Positions 55,888 through 64,000 of a stretch of 64,000 nucleotides of DNA are shown here, piece after piece. This DNA is from Pseudorhodoplanes sinuspersici (GTDB taxonomy: Bacteria > Pseudomonadota > Alphaproteobacteria > Rhizobiales > Xanthobacteraceae), in contig NZ_CP021112.1 of NCBI RefSeq assembly GCF_002119765.1, positions 1,606,501 to 1,670,500 of the forward strand, given 5' to 3'. Below the pieces are notes generated by a model. That model saw nothing but the letters and a program-made list of their open reading frames with translations, was not told the DNA's origin and ran no database searches. Position numbers and translations under genes: made by a program. Position 1 is the stretch's first letter. Each line of letters opens with the position of its first letter.

Positions 55888-56418
55888 TTACCGGACGATA
55901 ATGCGCGTTTGTGGTCCCACCCGTTGCAGCAGTCTGAGAAGATCGTTCCGGCGCAGCGCAACGCATCCAGCCGTCGGTTTGAAACCGTCGCGCGCGATGT
56001 GAATGAAAACGGCGCTGCCGCGGCCGGCGACGCGAGGGCGATCGTTGTGATCGATTTCTATAATCAGGTCGTAAAGATCATCGGCCCGCATCAGGCGGTC
56101 ACCGGGCTCGTCCGGCTCTCGATGCACGGGGCGGTTATAGCGTCGGTCGGCCGGGTCTTCGCTCCAGGCATCGGCGGGACGGATAGCTCGGACTGGTAAT
56201 CTAGTGCGGGGGCGGGTGATTCGGTCCTGCCGCCACCAGAGCCGCTTCAGACGAAAGTTCCCTCGGGGGGTGCCACCGTCGCCCTCCCGTTTGTTCGTCA
56301 GGATGCCTCCCCGGCCCAACGCGACCGGGATGGCGGCATGTCCTGCCATTAAAATACCACGGGTTTTGGTTCCGGGTTGTTTATGAACCTGAATGTGAAC
56401 GAATGGCCGCGGGGACAT
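55888..56418 (-). CDS. L,D-transpeptidase (YkuD) family protein
   Basis: A 176-residue protein with the catalytic motif HIARDGFKPTAGCVALRR, giving His140 and Cys152. L,D-transpeptidases form 3-3 cross-links in peptidoglycan or attach proteins to it. No signal peptide or membrane segment is visible, and the central part is rich in Arg and Asp. ATG 56418 is used since homology starts MSPRPFVHIQV; an upstream in-frame start would add 29 poorly conserved residues. Confidence 0.82.
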   Translation of the reverse strand: MSPRPFVHIQVHKQPGTKTRGILMAGHAAIPVALGRGGILTNKREGDGGTPRGNFRLKRLWWRQDRITRPRTRLPVRAIRPADAWSEDPADRRYNRPVHREPDEPGDRLMRADDLYDLIIEIDHNDRPRVAGRGSAVFIHIARDGFKPTAGCVALRRNDLLRLLQRVGPQTRIIVR

Positions 56419-56561
56419 GGTTAAAAGGTAGTGATCCTGTTCAAACTTACCAATTAGGCAACTCTCGCTTGCCCTTTCAATCTCAGATGCCCTATTTCGC
56501 GACAAATCTGTAATATTGGACCCCTAGCGCGGGCCCAAATCATAGGCCCCGGGGGCCACCC

Positions 56562-57248
56562 ATGTCGAATGTACGAAAAATTCTGATTGTGGACGACGAT
56601 GCCGAGCTTCGCGACACGCTGGTGGAGCAGCTTGCCTTGCACGAGGAATTCGAAGCCTTAGGCGAGGAAACTGGCAGCAAAGGTGTTCAGACGGCCAAAG
56701 CCGGCCAGATCGATCTCGTCATCATGGATGTCGGTTTGCCGGACATGGATGGCCGTGAAGCTGTCCGCCTGCTGCGGAAGTCCGGCTTCAAGGCGCCCGT
56801 CATCATGTTGACGGGCCATGACACCGATTCGGATACAATCCTCGGTCTCGAATCCGGCGCGAACGATTATGTGACCAAGCCGTTTCGCTTTGCCGTATTG
56901 CTGGCGCGCATCCGCGCGCAATTGCGTCAGCATGAGGCGAGCGAGGATGCTGTTTTTACCATCGGGCCATACAGCTTCCGGCCAAGTTCGAAGCTGCTGA
57001 CAGGCGACAAGGGCACCAAGGTTCGCTTGACCGAAAAGGAAACGGCAATCCTGCGTTACCTCTATCGCGCCGGCCAGCGGCCGGTATCGCGCGAGACATT
57101 GTTGCAGGAAGTGTGGGGCTATAATTCAGGTGTTACCACCCACACGCTGGAAACGCATGTCTATCGGCTTCGGCAGAAGGTCGAGAAGGATGCGGCCAAT
57201 CCGGCAATTCTTGTGACGGATGCTGGCGGGTACAAGCTGGTGCCCTAG
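56562..57248 (+). CDS. CenR/OtpR-like OmpR-family response regulator
   Basis: A 228-residue two-component regulator. Receiver: ILIVDDD (acidic pocket 11-13), phosphorylation site Asp56 in LVIMDVGLPDMDG, and VTKPFRFAVLLARIRAQLRQHE. The winged helix follows (VRLTEKETAILRYLYRAG ... THTLETHVYRLRQKVEKD). It resembles the alphaproteobacterial CenR of Caulobacter and OtpR of Brucella, envelope regulators. As recalled, OtpR is followed by a cyclic-nucleotide-binding protein gene, as here. No kinase gene is adjacent, as is usual for CenR. Confidence 0.85.
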   Translation: MSNVRKILIVDDDAELRDTLVEQLALHEEFEALGEETGSKGVQTAKAGQIDLVIMDVGLPDMDGREAVRLLRKSGFKAPVIMLTGHDTDSDTILGLESGANDYVTKPFRFAVLLARIRAQLRQHEASEDAVFTIGPYSFRPSSKLLTGDKGTKVRLTEKETAILRYLYRAGQRPVSRETLLQEVWGYNSGVTTHTLETHVYRLRQKVEKDAANPAILVTDAGGYKLVP

Positions 57249-57259
57249 GCGCCATTCCA

Positions 57260-57724
57260 ATGAGCATCGACGAGGATATCGCGATTCTAGAACAAGTGCC
57301 GATGCTCAAGGTCCTCGGCCGTGCTGCCCTGCGTCTGATTGCGGTGGGTGCCGAAACGAGGCAGGTGGAAGAGGGCGAGGTTCTGTTTCGTCCAAGCGAC
57401 CGGATCGATTGCGCCTATCTCGTTCAGGAGGGGACGTTCAATCTCAAGGTCGATCCGGCGTCGTCGACGAAGATGATGGAAGCGGGCCCGGGCATACTGC
57501 TCGGTGAATTTGCACTGATCAGCGATGCCGTGCATCCGCTCAGCGCCACGGCGCAAGAAGCGTGCACTGTGATCCGCATTTCGCGCAGCATGTTCAGGAA
57601 GATCCTGGAAGACGATGCTGATGCTGCTGTTCGCCTGCACGATTTTCTGACGCGACGCGCACGTCAATCGATGGCGGATATGCTTCTCGTGCGCAACACG
57701 CTCGATCCGGAGCGTAGGAGTTAG
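57260..57724 (+). CDS. Cyclic nucleotide-binding domain protein
   Basis: A 154-residue protein made of one cNMP-binding domain: LGRAALRLIAVGAETRQVEEGEVLF, the Gly-rich AGPGILLGEFALIS in place of the phosphate-binding cassette, and a C-terminal helix. There is no DNA-binding or kinase domain. It starts 11 bases after the CenR-like gene and is probably co-transcribed. It resembles the cAMP-dependent protein kinase regulatory-subunit-like gene found beside OtpR. Whether it binds cAMP is not known; the cassette lacks the usual Arg-Ser/Thr-Ala ending. Confidence 0.82.
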   Translation: MSIDEDIAILEQVPMLKVLGRAALRLIAVGAETRQVEEGEVLFRPSDRIDCAYLVQEGTFNLKVDPASSTKMMEAGPGILLGEFALISDAVHPLSATAQEACTVIRISRSMFRKILEDDADAAVRLHDFLTRRARQSMADMLLVRNTLDPERRS

Positions 57725-57725
57725 G

Positions 57726-57775
57726 CTAGAGCCCCGGCTTTGATGGAATCAAAGCCGGGGCTCTAGCTTTTTGTT
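57726..57775. terminator. Bidirectional 19-base-pair terminator hairpin
   Basis: CTAGAGCCCCGGCTTTGAT and ATCAAAGCCGGGGCTCTAG form a perfect 19-base stem with a three-base loop, followed by CTTTTTGTTTTG. It separates the convergent cNMP-binding and xthA genes and is the hairpin end of the repeat that continues to 57828. Confidence 0.85.
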
Positions 57776-57828
57776 TTGCCGCGTTTTCTTTACGCGAACC
57801 GGTATCCACTTCGCTCGAAAACGCTTTA
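57726..57828. repeat. Reversed full copy of the TAGAGCGTTTTCGAGCG repeat, at the xthA stop
   Basis: Read on the minus strand it runs TAAAGCGTTTTCGAGCG, ATACCGGTTCGCG, AAAACGCGGCAAAACAAAAA and then the hairpin. It matches 28265-28370 over its length. Its first three bases on that strand are the TAA stop of xthA. Confidence 0.88.
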
Positions 57829-58641
57829 GACCTCAAACGTCGCCGTCACCGGCACATGATCCGACGGCTGGGCCCAACCGCGGGCTTCCTTTGAAATCTT
57901 GATATCCGACACGCGATCCATCAGCGCTGGCGCAAGCCACATGTGATCGAGCCTGCGGCCCTTATCGGCGGCTTTCCAGTCCGGCGAACGATAGCTCCAC
58001 CATGTATAGAGCTTTGTTGGCTCCGGCACCAATTCGCGCATCGCATCGACCCAGCCGCCGGCTTTCTGCGCCGCGTTCAGTTTTTCGGTTTCGATCGGTG
58101 TGTGCGACACGATGTCGAGAAGCTGCTTGTGACTCCAGACGTCATGCTCGCGCGGCGCGACGTTCAGATCGCCGAGCAGGATCGAACGCGCATTGCCGTT
58201 GACATGCACTTCTTCGCAATCGCGCATCTCATCGAGAAATGACAGCTTGTGCTTGAATTTCGGATTGACATCGGGATTGGGAATATCGCCCCCTGCCGGC
58301 ACATAGAGATTATGCACGACGATGGGGTCCTTCAGGCCGGCCTGCTCGCCCAGCACAACGGAGATGTGACGTGAATCGGTGAGCCCGCAAAAACCGCGCT
58401 TGCTGGTCGATTCGAACGGAAAGCGCGAGAGCACGACAACGCCGTGATAGCCCTTCTGCCCGTTCATTGCGGCATGCTCATAGCCAAGCCGCTTGAAGCG
58501 CTTGAGCGGAAACTTGTCGTCAGGACATTTCGTTTCCTGCAGACACAGGACATCCGGCCGCGCCGCCTTGATGAATTTTGCCACGAGGTCGATGCGGAAC
58601 CGCACCGAATTGACGTTCCAGGTTGTGATCTTCAGCTTCAT
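57826..58641 (-). CDS. xthA: Exodeoxyribonuclease III
   Basis: A 271-residue AP endonuclease/3'-exonuclease for base-excision repair. KITTWNVNSVRFRIDLV, LCLQETKCPDDKFP, ILLGDLNVAPREHDVW, DKGRRLDHMWLA and PSDHVPV carry the metal- and catalysis-related Asn, Glu, Asp and His. It converges with the cNMP-binding gene. Being downstream of a CenR-type operon, but on the other strand, matches some relatives. Confidence 0.95.
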   Translation of the reverse strand: MKLKITTWNVNSVRFRIDLVAKFIKAARPDVLCLQETKCPDDKFPLKRFKRLGYEHAAMNGQKGYHGVVVLSRFPFESTSKRGFCGLTDSRHISVVLGEQAGLKDPIVVHNLYVPAGGDIPNPDVNPKFKHKLSFLDEMRDCEEVHVNGNARSILLGDLNVAPREHDVWSHKQLLDIVSHTPIETEKLNAAQKAGGWVDAMRELVPEPTKLYTWWSYRSPDWKAADKGRRLDHMWLAPALMDRVSDIKISKEARGWAQPSDHVPVTATFEV

Positions 58642-58724
58642 ACAGGTTTAATAAGGCTCCGAAAGCGCGATTTCCAGCCGCCTTGACCAATAGGCGACAA
58701 TCTTCACAGCCAGAAACAAACTTT

Positions 58725-59903
58725 CTAGGCCGCTTTGCGGCTTTCGAGAAATTCGCCCATGCGCGTGAGCGCCTTCAGGATATTCTCGGTCGAGTTGGCG
58801 TAACTGAGGCGCACATAGCCTTCACCCAGAATGCCGAAATCCGGTCCGCCGATGATTGCAACGCCTGCGTCCTCCAGCAACGATGAAGCGAGTGCTTTCG
58901 CTTTCCATTTCGTCTTTTTGATGTTGGGAAATGCATAGAAGGCGCCTTTCGGCGTTGCGCAGGAGACGCCAGGTATTTTGTTTAATCCATCGACCACGAC
59001 CTTGCGGCGGCGATCGAACTCGGCGACCATTTTATAGACGTCGTCTTGCGGCCCCTGAAGTGCGGCGAGGCCGGCATATTGTGCCGATGCGTTGACGCAG
59101 GAATGCAGATTGACGGCGAGCTTGCGCGCATAGTCATAAAGTTTGTCGGGCCATACCGCGTAGCCGAGCCGCCATCCGGTCATCGCATAGGTCTTTGACC
59201 AGCCATTGAGCAGGACCAAGCGATCGCGGATCGATGGATAGGATAATAGGCAGACATGCTTTTCGCCGTCATAGGTCATGTGGTCGTAGATTTCGTCCGA
59301 CATCACGGCGACATCGGGAAATTGCTCAAGTCCTGCAACCAGCCTGTCGACCTCGTTTTTCGGCGTGACGCCGCCGGTGGGATTGGCCGGCGAATTGACG
59401 ATCAGCAATCGTGCATTTGGTGTCAGAAGCTGCAATGTCTCTTCGGCTGAGAAAGCAAAGCCATTCTCCTCACGGATAGGCACCGGCACCGGATTGGCGC
59501 CGGTGAACTCGATCATCGAGCGATAGATGGGAAAGCCTGGATCGGGATAGAGAATATCGACGCCGGGCTCGCCGAACATCATGATGGTCATAAACATGGT
59601 CGGCTTGCCGCCCGGCATGATCATCACGCTGTCGGGCGATACCGCGACCGAAAAGCGTTTGTGCAGATCCGCGGCAACAGCTTCACGCAATTGAGGAATA
59701 CCGGTCGCCGGCGTGTAGCCATGATGACCGTCGCGCAAAGCCTTGATCGCGGCCTCGACAATGAAATCGGGAGTACGGAAATCCGGCTGTCCAATACCGA
59801 GATTAATAATATCACGGCCTTGCGCCGCCAATACATTGGCGCGCGCCAGCACGGCGAAAGCATTTTCCTCGCCGATCCGGTCGAAGGCCGCAACGGTATG
59901 CAT
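58725..59903 (-). CDS. Class I/II PLP-dependent aminotransferase
   Basis: A 392-residue aminotransferase. INLGIGQPDFRTPDFI, NSPANPTGG, MSDEIYDHMTYDG (Asp203, Tyr206) and the PLP Lys237 in WSKTYAMTGWRLGY are present. It resembles aspartate/alanine-type aminotransferases of subgroup I-gamma. Several amino acids are possible substrates. It is a lone gene divergent from the CorC-type gene. Confidence 0.9.
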   Translation of the reverse strand: MHTVAAFDRIGEENAFAVLARANVLAAQGRDIINLGIGQPDFRTPDFIVEAAIKALRDGHHGYTPATGIPQLREAVAADLHKRFSVAVSPDSVMIMPGGKPTMFMTIMMFGEPGVDILYPDPGFPIYRSMIEFTGANPVPVPIREENGFAFSAEETLQLLTPNARLLIVNSPANPTGGVTPKNEVDRLVAGLEQFPDVAVMSDEIYDHMTYDGEKHVCLLSYPSIRDRLVLLNGWSKTYAMTGWRLGYAVWPDKLYDYARKLAVNLHSCVNASAQYAGLAALQGPQDDVYKMVAEFDRRRKVVVDGLNKIPGVSCATPKGAFYAFPNIKKTKWKAKALASSLLEDAGVAIIGGPDFGILGEGYVRLSYANSTENILKALTRMGEFLESRKAA

Positions 59904-60146
59904 GATGCTTCTCCCTTAGAGCCGAAGCTCATAGCCGGACCAAAGTGCCGCCAACAGTGCTGAACACCGCGATTGAACCTTTTTTACCGGCAACCGATAC
60001 AATCCTGGGCGCATTATTAACCAGGTCAATAGCATGAGTGTCCTGAATCCGATGTCCGCGTCATTCTGCGGTGTGCTCGGGAGCGGATTTCCGAACCAAA
60101 CCACACCAGTTGCGAGACACCGGCCCGACGTGCCACAAAGAGAATT

Positions 60147-61448
60147 ATGACGGTTTGGCTTGAACTTGCCATCGTCGTTGGGCTGATCCTGCTCAACGGC
60201 TTTTTCGCAATGGCAGAACTGGCGATCGTGTCCTCGCGACGCATCCGCCTGCAACAGATGGCGGATGGAGGCAGCGCCGGTGCCGCGCGCGCCTTGACGC
60301 TGGCGGAGAATCCCGGCCGCTTTTTATCTGGCGTGCAGGTCGGCATCACGCTGATTGGCATCCTGTCCGGCGCCTATGGCGGCTCGACGCTGGGCGCACG
60401 GCTGGGTCAGGTGTTGAACGAATATCCGATCTTTGCCCCGCGCGGCGATGAGATCGCCTTCATTGTTGTGGTCATTGCCATCACCGCTTTATCGGTGGTC
60501 GTTGGCGAACTGGTTCCGAAAAGGATCGCGCTTCTCAAGCCCGAGCCGATCGCGTCGGCCGTTGCGGGGCCGTTGCAGATCCTGGTGCTGATTGCGCGGC
60601 CGCTGGTGTGGTTTCTCGAAACCTCGACTGCCTTGCTGCTGAAGTTACTGCGTATCCCCGAAAAGCGATCCGACGGCGTCACCGAAGAAGAGGTGAGGAT
60701 CGCCATCGCCGAGGGTACCGAAGCTGGCGTCATCGACGAAGTCGAAGAGGAGATGATTCACGGCGTGCTGGCGCTGGCGGATTCATCGGTCGCTTCGGTG
60801 ATGGTGCCGCGGCCCGATGTGTACTGGATTGATCTTGCCGACGACAAAGAGGTGATCGAGCGAGAAATTGCCGATTGTCCTTATTCGCGTATCGTGGTGG
60901 CGCGCGAAGGCGATATCGGCCGGCCGCTTGGTGTCCTGCAGAAGAAAGATTTGGTTGGCGATCTGGTTGCGGGGCGCGGCATTCAGGTCGAGGAACGGCT
61001 GATCGAACCGGTTTTCGTTCCTGAGACCATGCCGGTGCTGCGCCTGCTCGAAACGTTCAAATCGACGCCGGTTCATATCGCATTCGTTGTCGACGAATAT
61101 GGCGACTTCCTCGGCGTCGCCACTTTGAACGATGTTCTGGAAGGCATTGCCGGCGATCTCGGCGAAGAACACGAGCAGCCATCCGAAGATATTGTGCGGC
61201 GGCCGGATGGGTCATGGCTCGTCGATGGCCGCGCGCCGGTCAGCGAGCTGCTTGAAAAGCTGAAGCTGCCGGAAGTGGACGGCGAATTCCACACAGCCGC
61301 CGGATTCGCGCTGGAACGGCTTGCCCACATCCCGGTCGAATGCGAGACCTTCGAAATTCCCGGCTGGCGTATCGAAATCCTCGATATGGACGGCAAGCGG
61401 ATCGACAAGCTGCTGTTCGTACCGATGCCTCAAACGGTGGACGGATAG
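60147..61448 (+). CDS. HlyC/CorC (CNNM-type) membrane protein with CBS domains
   Basis: A 433-residue protein with a DUF21/CNNM membrane domain (about 1-190; LILLNGFFAMAELAIVSSRR, GITLIGILSGAYGG, FIVVVIAITALSVVVGELVPKR), a CBS pair (about 205-330; ADSSVASVMVPRPDV, RPLGVLQKKDLV, HIAFVVDEYGDFLGV) and a C-terminal transporter-associated domain (VDGEFHTAAGFALERL). Members act in Mg/Co efflux or its control. It was once called haemolysin-related; no toxin role is implied. Confidence 0.92.
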   Translation: MTVWLELAIVVGLILLNGFFAMAELAIVSSRRIRLQQMADGGSAGAARALTLAENPGRFLSGVQVGITLIGILSGAYGGSTLGARLGQVLNEYPIFAPRGDEIAFIVVVIAITALSVVVGELVPKRIALLKPEPIASAVAGPLQILVLIARPLVWFLETSTALLLKLLRIPEKRSDGVTEEEVRIAIAEGTEAGVIDEVEEEMIHGVLALADSSVASVMVPRPDVYWIDLADDKEVIEREIADCPYSRIVVAREGDIGRPLGVLQKKDLVGDLVAGRGIQVEERLIEPVFVPETMPVLRLLETFKSTPVHIAFVVDEYGDFLGVATLNDVLEGIAGDLGEEHEQPSEDIVRRPDGSWLVDGRAPVSELLEKLKLPEVDGEFHTAAGFALERLAHIPVECETFEIPGWRIEILDMDGKRIDKLLFVPMPQTVDG

Positions 61449-61449
61449 C

Positions 61450-61497
61450 ATGGTGCCGAAACGTGCGAAGCGGTGCTCGGAAAACGCCACGCTTAGA
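61450..61497. repeat. Dispersed repeat, GGTGCCGAAACGTGCGAAGCG type
   Basis: CATGGTGCCGAAACGTGCG followed by AAGCGGTGCTCGGAAAACGC, starting two bases after the CorC-type stop codon. It is related to the copy at 4744-4797, which lies before phoD. Confidence 0.55.
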
Positions 61498-61563
61498 AAC
61501 TGATTGAAGGAACAAGTTTCAGCCGATCATCGTTGTCTATCTCGCGTTGCCCGGAAATGAGCC

Positions 61564-63372
61564 ATGACGAAGATGACAGAACAGGTGAAGCAAGGCCGCA
61601 CGCTTCGTTCGCGGCTCTGGTTTGATAACCCCGATAATCCCGGCATGACTGCGCTCTATCTCGAGCGCTATCTCAACTACGGCCTGACGCTCGATGAGCT
61701 TACCTCCGGCAAGCCGATCATCGGCATTGCGCAGACCGGCAGCGACCTCGTGCCCTGCAACCGCCATCACATCGAACTGGCCAAGCGTGTGCGTGAAGGC
61801 ATCCGCGATGCCGGCGGCGTCGCGTTCGAATTTCCGGTGCACCCGCTGCAGGAGACGGGAATAAGGCCGACCGCGGCACTCGAGCGTAACCTCGCCTATC
61901 TCGGTCTCGTCGAAGTGCTCTACGGCTATCCGCTCGATGGTGTCGTGCTGACCACAGGATGCGACAAGACAACGCCGGCCTGTCTTATGGCTGCAGCCAC
62001 GGTGAATATTCCCGCCATCGTCTTGTCCGGCGGACCAATGCTGAATGGCTGGTGGAACGGCGAACGCTCCGGCTCCGGCACGGTGATCTGGCAGGCGCGC
62101 AAGGATCTTGCCGCCGAGAAGATCGACTACAAGGAATTTCTTGCCATTGTGGCGTCATCCGCTCCGTCCATCGGTCATTGCAACACGATGGGCACGGCCT
62201 CGACCATGAATGCGTTGGCCGAAGCACTTGGTATGTCGCTGCCTGGCTGCGCCGCAATTCCCGCTCCCTATCGCGAGCGCGCGCAAATCGCTTACGAAAC
62301 CGGGTTGCGCGCGGTCGAAATCGTGCATGAAGATTTGAAGCCGTCCGATATTCTGACTCGCGAAGCGTTCGAGAATGCGATCATTGCCTGCTCGGCGATC
62401 GGCGGCTCGACCAATGCGCCGATTCACATCGCCGCGATCGGGCGCCATATCGGCGTCGACGTCTCGATCGGTGATTGGGAGACAATCGGATTCGATGTGC
62501 CGCTGCTCGTCAACATGCAGCCGGCCGGTCATTATCTCGGCGAGGAATATTATCGTGCTGGCGGATTGCCAGCCGTGCTGCATGAATTGCTGAATGCAGG
62601 CCGCATCCATGGCGATGTGAAAACGATCAACGGCAAGACCATGGCCGAGAATGTCCGCAACGCAAAAGCCAGCGATGCCGACGTCATTTGGCCTTACGCC
62701 AAACCGCTGAAAAAGGAAGCTGGCTTTCGCGTATTGCGCGGCAACCTGTTCAGTTCGGCGATCATGAAAACCAGCGTGATCTCGGAGGACTTCCGCAAAC
62801 GCTATCTGTCCAATCCCGACGACCCGAACGCTTTCGAAGGTCGCGCCGTCGTGTTCGATGGCCCCGAGGATTATCACGCGCGCATCGACGATCCAGCGCT
62901 GAACATTGACGAGAACACGCTATTATTCATTCGCGGCGTTGGGCCGATCGGCTATCCCGGATCGGCCGAGGTGGTGAACATGCAACCGCCAGCCACGCTC
63001 ATTAAAGCAGGGATCGAGTCGCTGCCCTGCATTGGAGATGGCCGGCAATCCGGCACATCCGGTTCGCCTTCGATTCTGAACGCCTCGCCGGAGGCTGCGG
63101 CCGGCGGCGGCCTGGCTTTGCTTCAGACAGGGGACCGTGTCCGCATCGATTTGCGCAAGGGCACGGCGGATATGCTGGTGCCAAAGGCTGAACTCGACCG
63201 GCGGCGCGTGGCCCTTGATGAGGCGGGCGGTTTTGCAGTGCCGAAAAGCCAGACGCCCTGGCAGGAAATTTATCGCAGCCTGACCGATCAGATGGCCGAG
63301 GGGCAGGTGCTGCGGGGAGCAGACTGCTATCAGCGCGTTGCCCAAACCAGCATTCCCAGGGACAGTCATTGA
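61564..63372 (+). CDS. IlvD/Edd-family dehydratase, probable sugar-acid dehydratase
   Basis: A 602-residue Fe-S dehydratase. Cluster-binding Cys65 ([10 protein letters not shown]), Cys133 ([11 protein letters not shown]) and Cys206 ([10 protein letters not shown]) are in the positions seen in [2Fe-2S] arabinonate/xylonate dehydratases. [10 protein letters not shown] and [21 protein letters not shown] are family marks. It may remove water from a sugar acid, or act in branched-chain amino acid synthesis; the Cys spacing and NGWW favour sugar acids. It is followed by a convergent solute-binding protein gene, so any linked pathway would lie upstream or beyond the window. Confidence 0.85.
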   Translation: MTKMTEQVKQGRTLRSRLWFDNPDNPGMTALYLERYLNYGLTLDELTSGKPIIGIAQTGSDLVPCNRHHIELAKRVREGIRDAGGVAFEFPVHPLQETGIRPTAALERNLAYLGLVEVLYGYPLDGVVLTTGCDKTTPACLMAAATVNIPAIVLSGGPMLNGWWNGERSGSGTVIWQARKDLAAEKIDYKEFLAIVASSAPSIGHCNTMGTASTMNALAEALGMSLPGCAAIPAPYRERAQIAYETGLRAVEIVHEDLKPSDILTREAFENAIIACSAIGGSTNAPIHIAAIGRHIGVDVSIGDWETIGFDVPLLVNMQPAGHYLGEEYYRAGGLPAVLHELLNAGRIHGDVKTINGKTMAENVRNAKASDADVIWPYAKPLKKEAGFRVLRGNLFSSAIMKTSVISEDFRKRYLSNPDDPNAFEGRAVVFDGPEDYHARIDDPALNIDENTLLFIRGVGPIGYPGSAEVVNMQPPATLIKAGIESLPCIGDGRQSGTSGSPSILNASPEAAAGGGLALLQTGDRVRIDLRKGTADMLVPKAELDRRRVALDEAGGFAVPKSQTPWQEIYRSLTDQMAEGQVLRGADCYQRVAQTSIPRDSH

Positions 63373-63422
63373 CGGTTAGCAAGCGCGCCGAGACAATGGC
63401 TGAGTTGGCAGGCACAGCTGCC

Positions 63423-64000
63423 CTAAGGTTTCGCTCCCGCCGGTGCGACCACGGCCGTCTTCAATCCGATATCGTCGAAGCTTTTTCGCACGGCGCCTGA
63501 AGCCTTCATCTCCTCAACGAATGCAGTGAGATAGGCCAGTGCTTCCGGCTTGCCATTCGGTACAGCAGCGGCGGTGTAGGAATTCAGGATGCCGCCATCG
63601 AGAATGCGCGAACCCGGCAGTTTGCCGATAAGTCCGGTGAGCGACTCGCGCGACAGTGCGATCGCATCGGCCTTGTTGTCCTTCAGCAAGGACACGCCTT
63701 CGTCGACACCGCCGATCGTGATGAAGGTCGCATTCTTCGATGCGGCCATCGCCGCGCGTGAGGTTGCCGTGCCATCGACAATGGCGATCCGCACACCCGG
63801 CTTGTCGGCTTCGGCGACGGTTTTCACCGGTGCTTTTTCCGTGACCAGATAAGTCGAACTCAGCACATGATAGGCGGCACCAAAGGAAACGCGTTTGGCC
63901 CGCGCGGCATCGACCGGCATGAAGGTGACGTCCCAGATGCCTTTGTCGGCGTCGTTGGTGATCGCGCCGGAGGCAAGGTATTCGACAAACTGCACCGGCT
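63423..64000 (-). CDS. Periplasmic solute-binding protein, partial (5' end outside window)
   Basis: The visible 192 residues are the C-terminal lobe of a bacterial family-3 (amino acid-type) binding protein: QFVEYLASGAITNDADKGIWDVTFMPVDAARAK, then FGAAYHVLSSTYLV, VRIAIVDGTATSRAA and DAIALSRESLTGLIGKL. The frame is open to the end of the window, so the signal peptide lies beyond it. The ligand is unknown. It converges with the dehydratase gene. Confidence 0.82.
   Translation of the reverse strand, partial: PVQFVEYLASGAITNDADKGIWDVTFMPVDAARAKRVSFGAAYHVLSSTYLVTEKAPVKTVAEADKPGVRIAIVDGTATSRAAMAASKNATFITIGGVDEGVSLLKDNKADAIALSRESLTGLIGKLPGSRILDGGILNSYTAAAVPNGKPEALAYLTAFVEEMKASGAVRKSFDDIGLKTAVVAPAGAKP

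Overview
The window reads as a chromosomal segment of a GC-rich alphaproteobacterium of the order Hyphomicrobiales, closest in style to Bradyrhizobiaceae/Xanthobacteraceae. The assignment rests on gene order (ppsR-maf-coaE-dnaQ / secB; hemE; rho; mnmE-mnmG-rsmG-parA-parB; holA-lptE-leuS; hisB-DUF2628-hisH-hisA-hisF; hslV-GNAT-hslU), on small secreted families common in that group (DUF3551, GCG_CRPN), and on several families of short hairpin repeats scattered between genes. No rRNA, tRNA, CRISPR array, prophage or insertion sequence was seen. Family names come from motif recognition only; no search was run.

Layout. 1-10 kb: accessory metabolism and envelope (amidohydrolase end, VOC protein, PhoD plus PhoA phosphatases, PPOX stress protein, a Gln/Arg-rich OmpA protein, argG, DUF3551, an HCCA isomerase-like protein). 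10-16 kb: histidine genes on the minus strand, diverging from hslV-GNAT-hslU. 16.6-19 kb: a TonB-dependent receptor behind a Zur-type palindrome. 19-26 kb: smr-mltA-tim44 and fxsA-secB, then dnaQ-coaE-maf-ppsR on the minus strand. 26.0-26.4 kb: the ppsR/hemE divergent intergenic region, the position of oriC in several alphaproteobacteria, with DnaA-box-like sequences and seven GANTC sites. 26.4-30 kb: hemE, a DUF559 gene framed by two 48-bp inverted structured repeats, hemJ and rho. 30-33 kb: a small catabolic cluster (GntR regulator, PhyH-type dioxygenase, COG4091 oxidoreductase) with a 23-bp palindromic operator. 33.6-36 kb: a chemoreceptor signalling domain fused to a UrtA-like ligand-binding domain. 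36-41.6 kb: acyl-CoA ligase, GST, DUF255/thioredoxin protein and a TauE/SafE permease. 41.8-47.7 kb: mnmE-mnmG-rsmG-parA-parB with four parS-like sites. 47.8-53.4 kb: holA, lptE, leuS, DUF2171, YggS. 53.4-64 kb: a HerA-type ATPase, a GCG_CRPN protein, an L,D-transpeptidase, a CenR/OtpR-like regulator with a cyclic-nucleotide-binding partner, xthA, an aminotransferase, a CorC-type protein, a sugar-acid dehydratase-like enzyme and part of a solute-binding protein.

How it fits together. The centre of the window is a replication/segregation neighbourhood: a probable oriC, with parS sites and parAB 16-21 kb away, and housekeeping genes running outward on both sides. The most unusual items are the MCP-UrtA fusion, whose ligand-binding domain is predicted to be cytoplasmic; the DUF559 gene inside a structured inverted repeat; dispersed hairpin repeats that carry further modules inside their loops; and one repeat family that begins at the stop codon of its neighbour in all three copies seen. 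aroE is absent from its usual place between maf and coaE.
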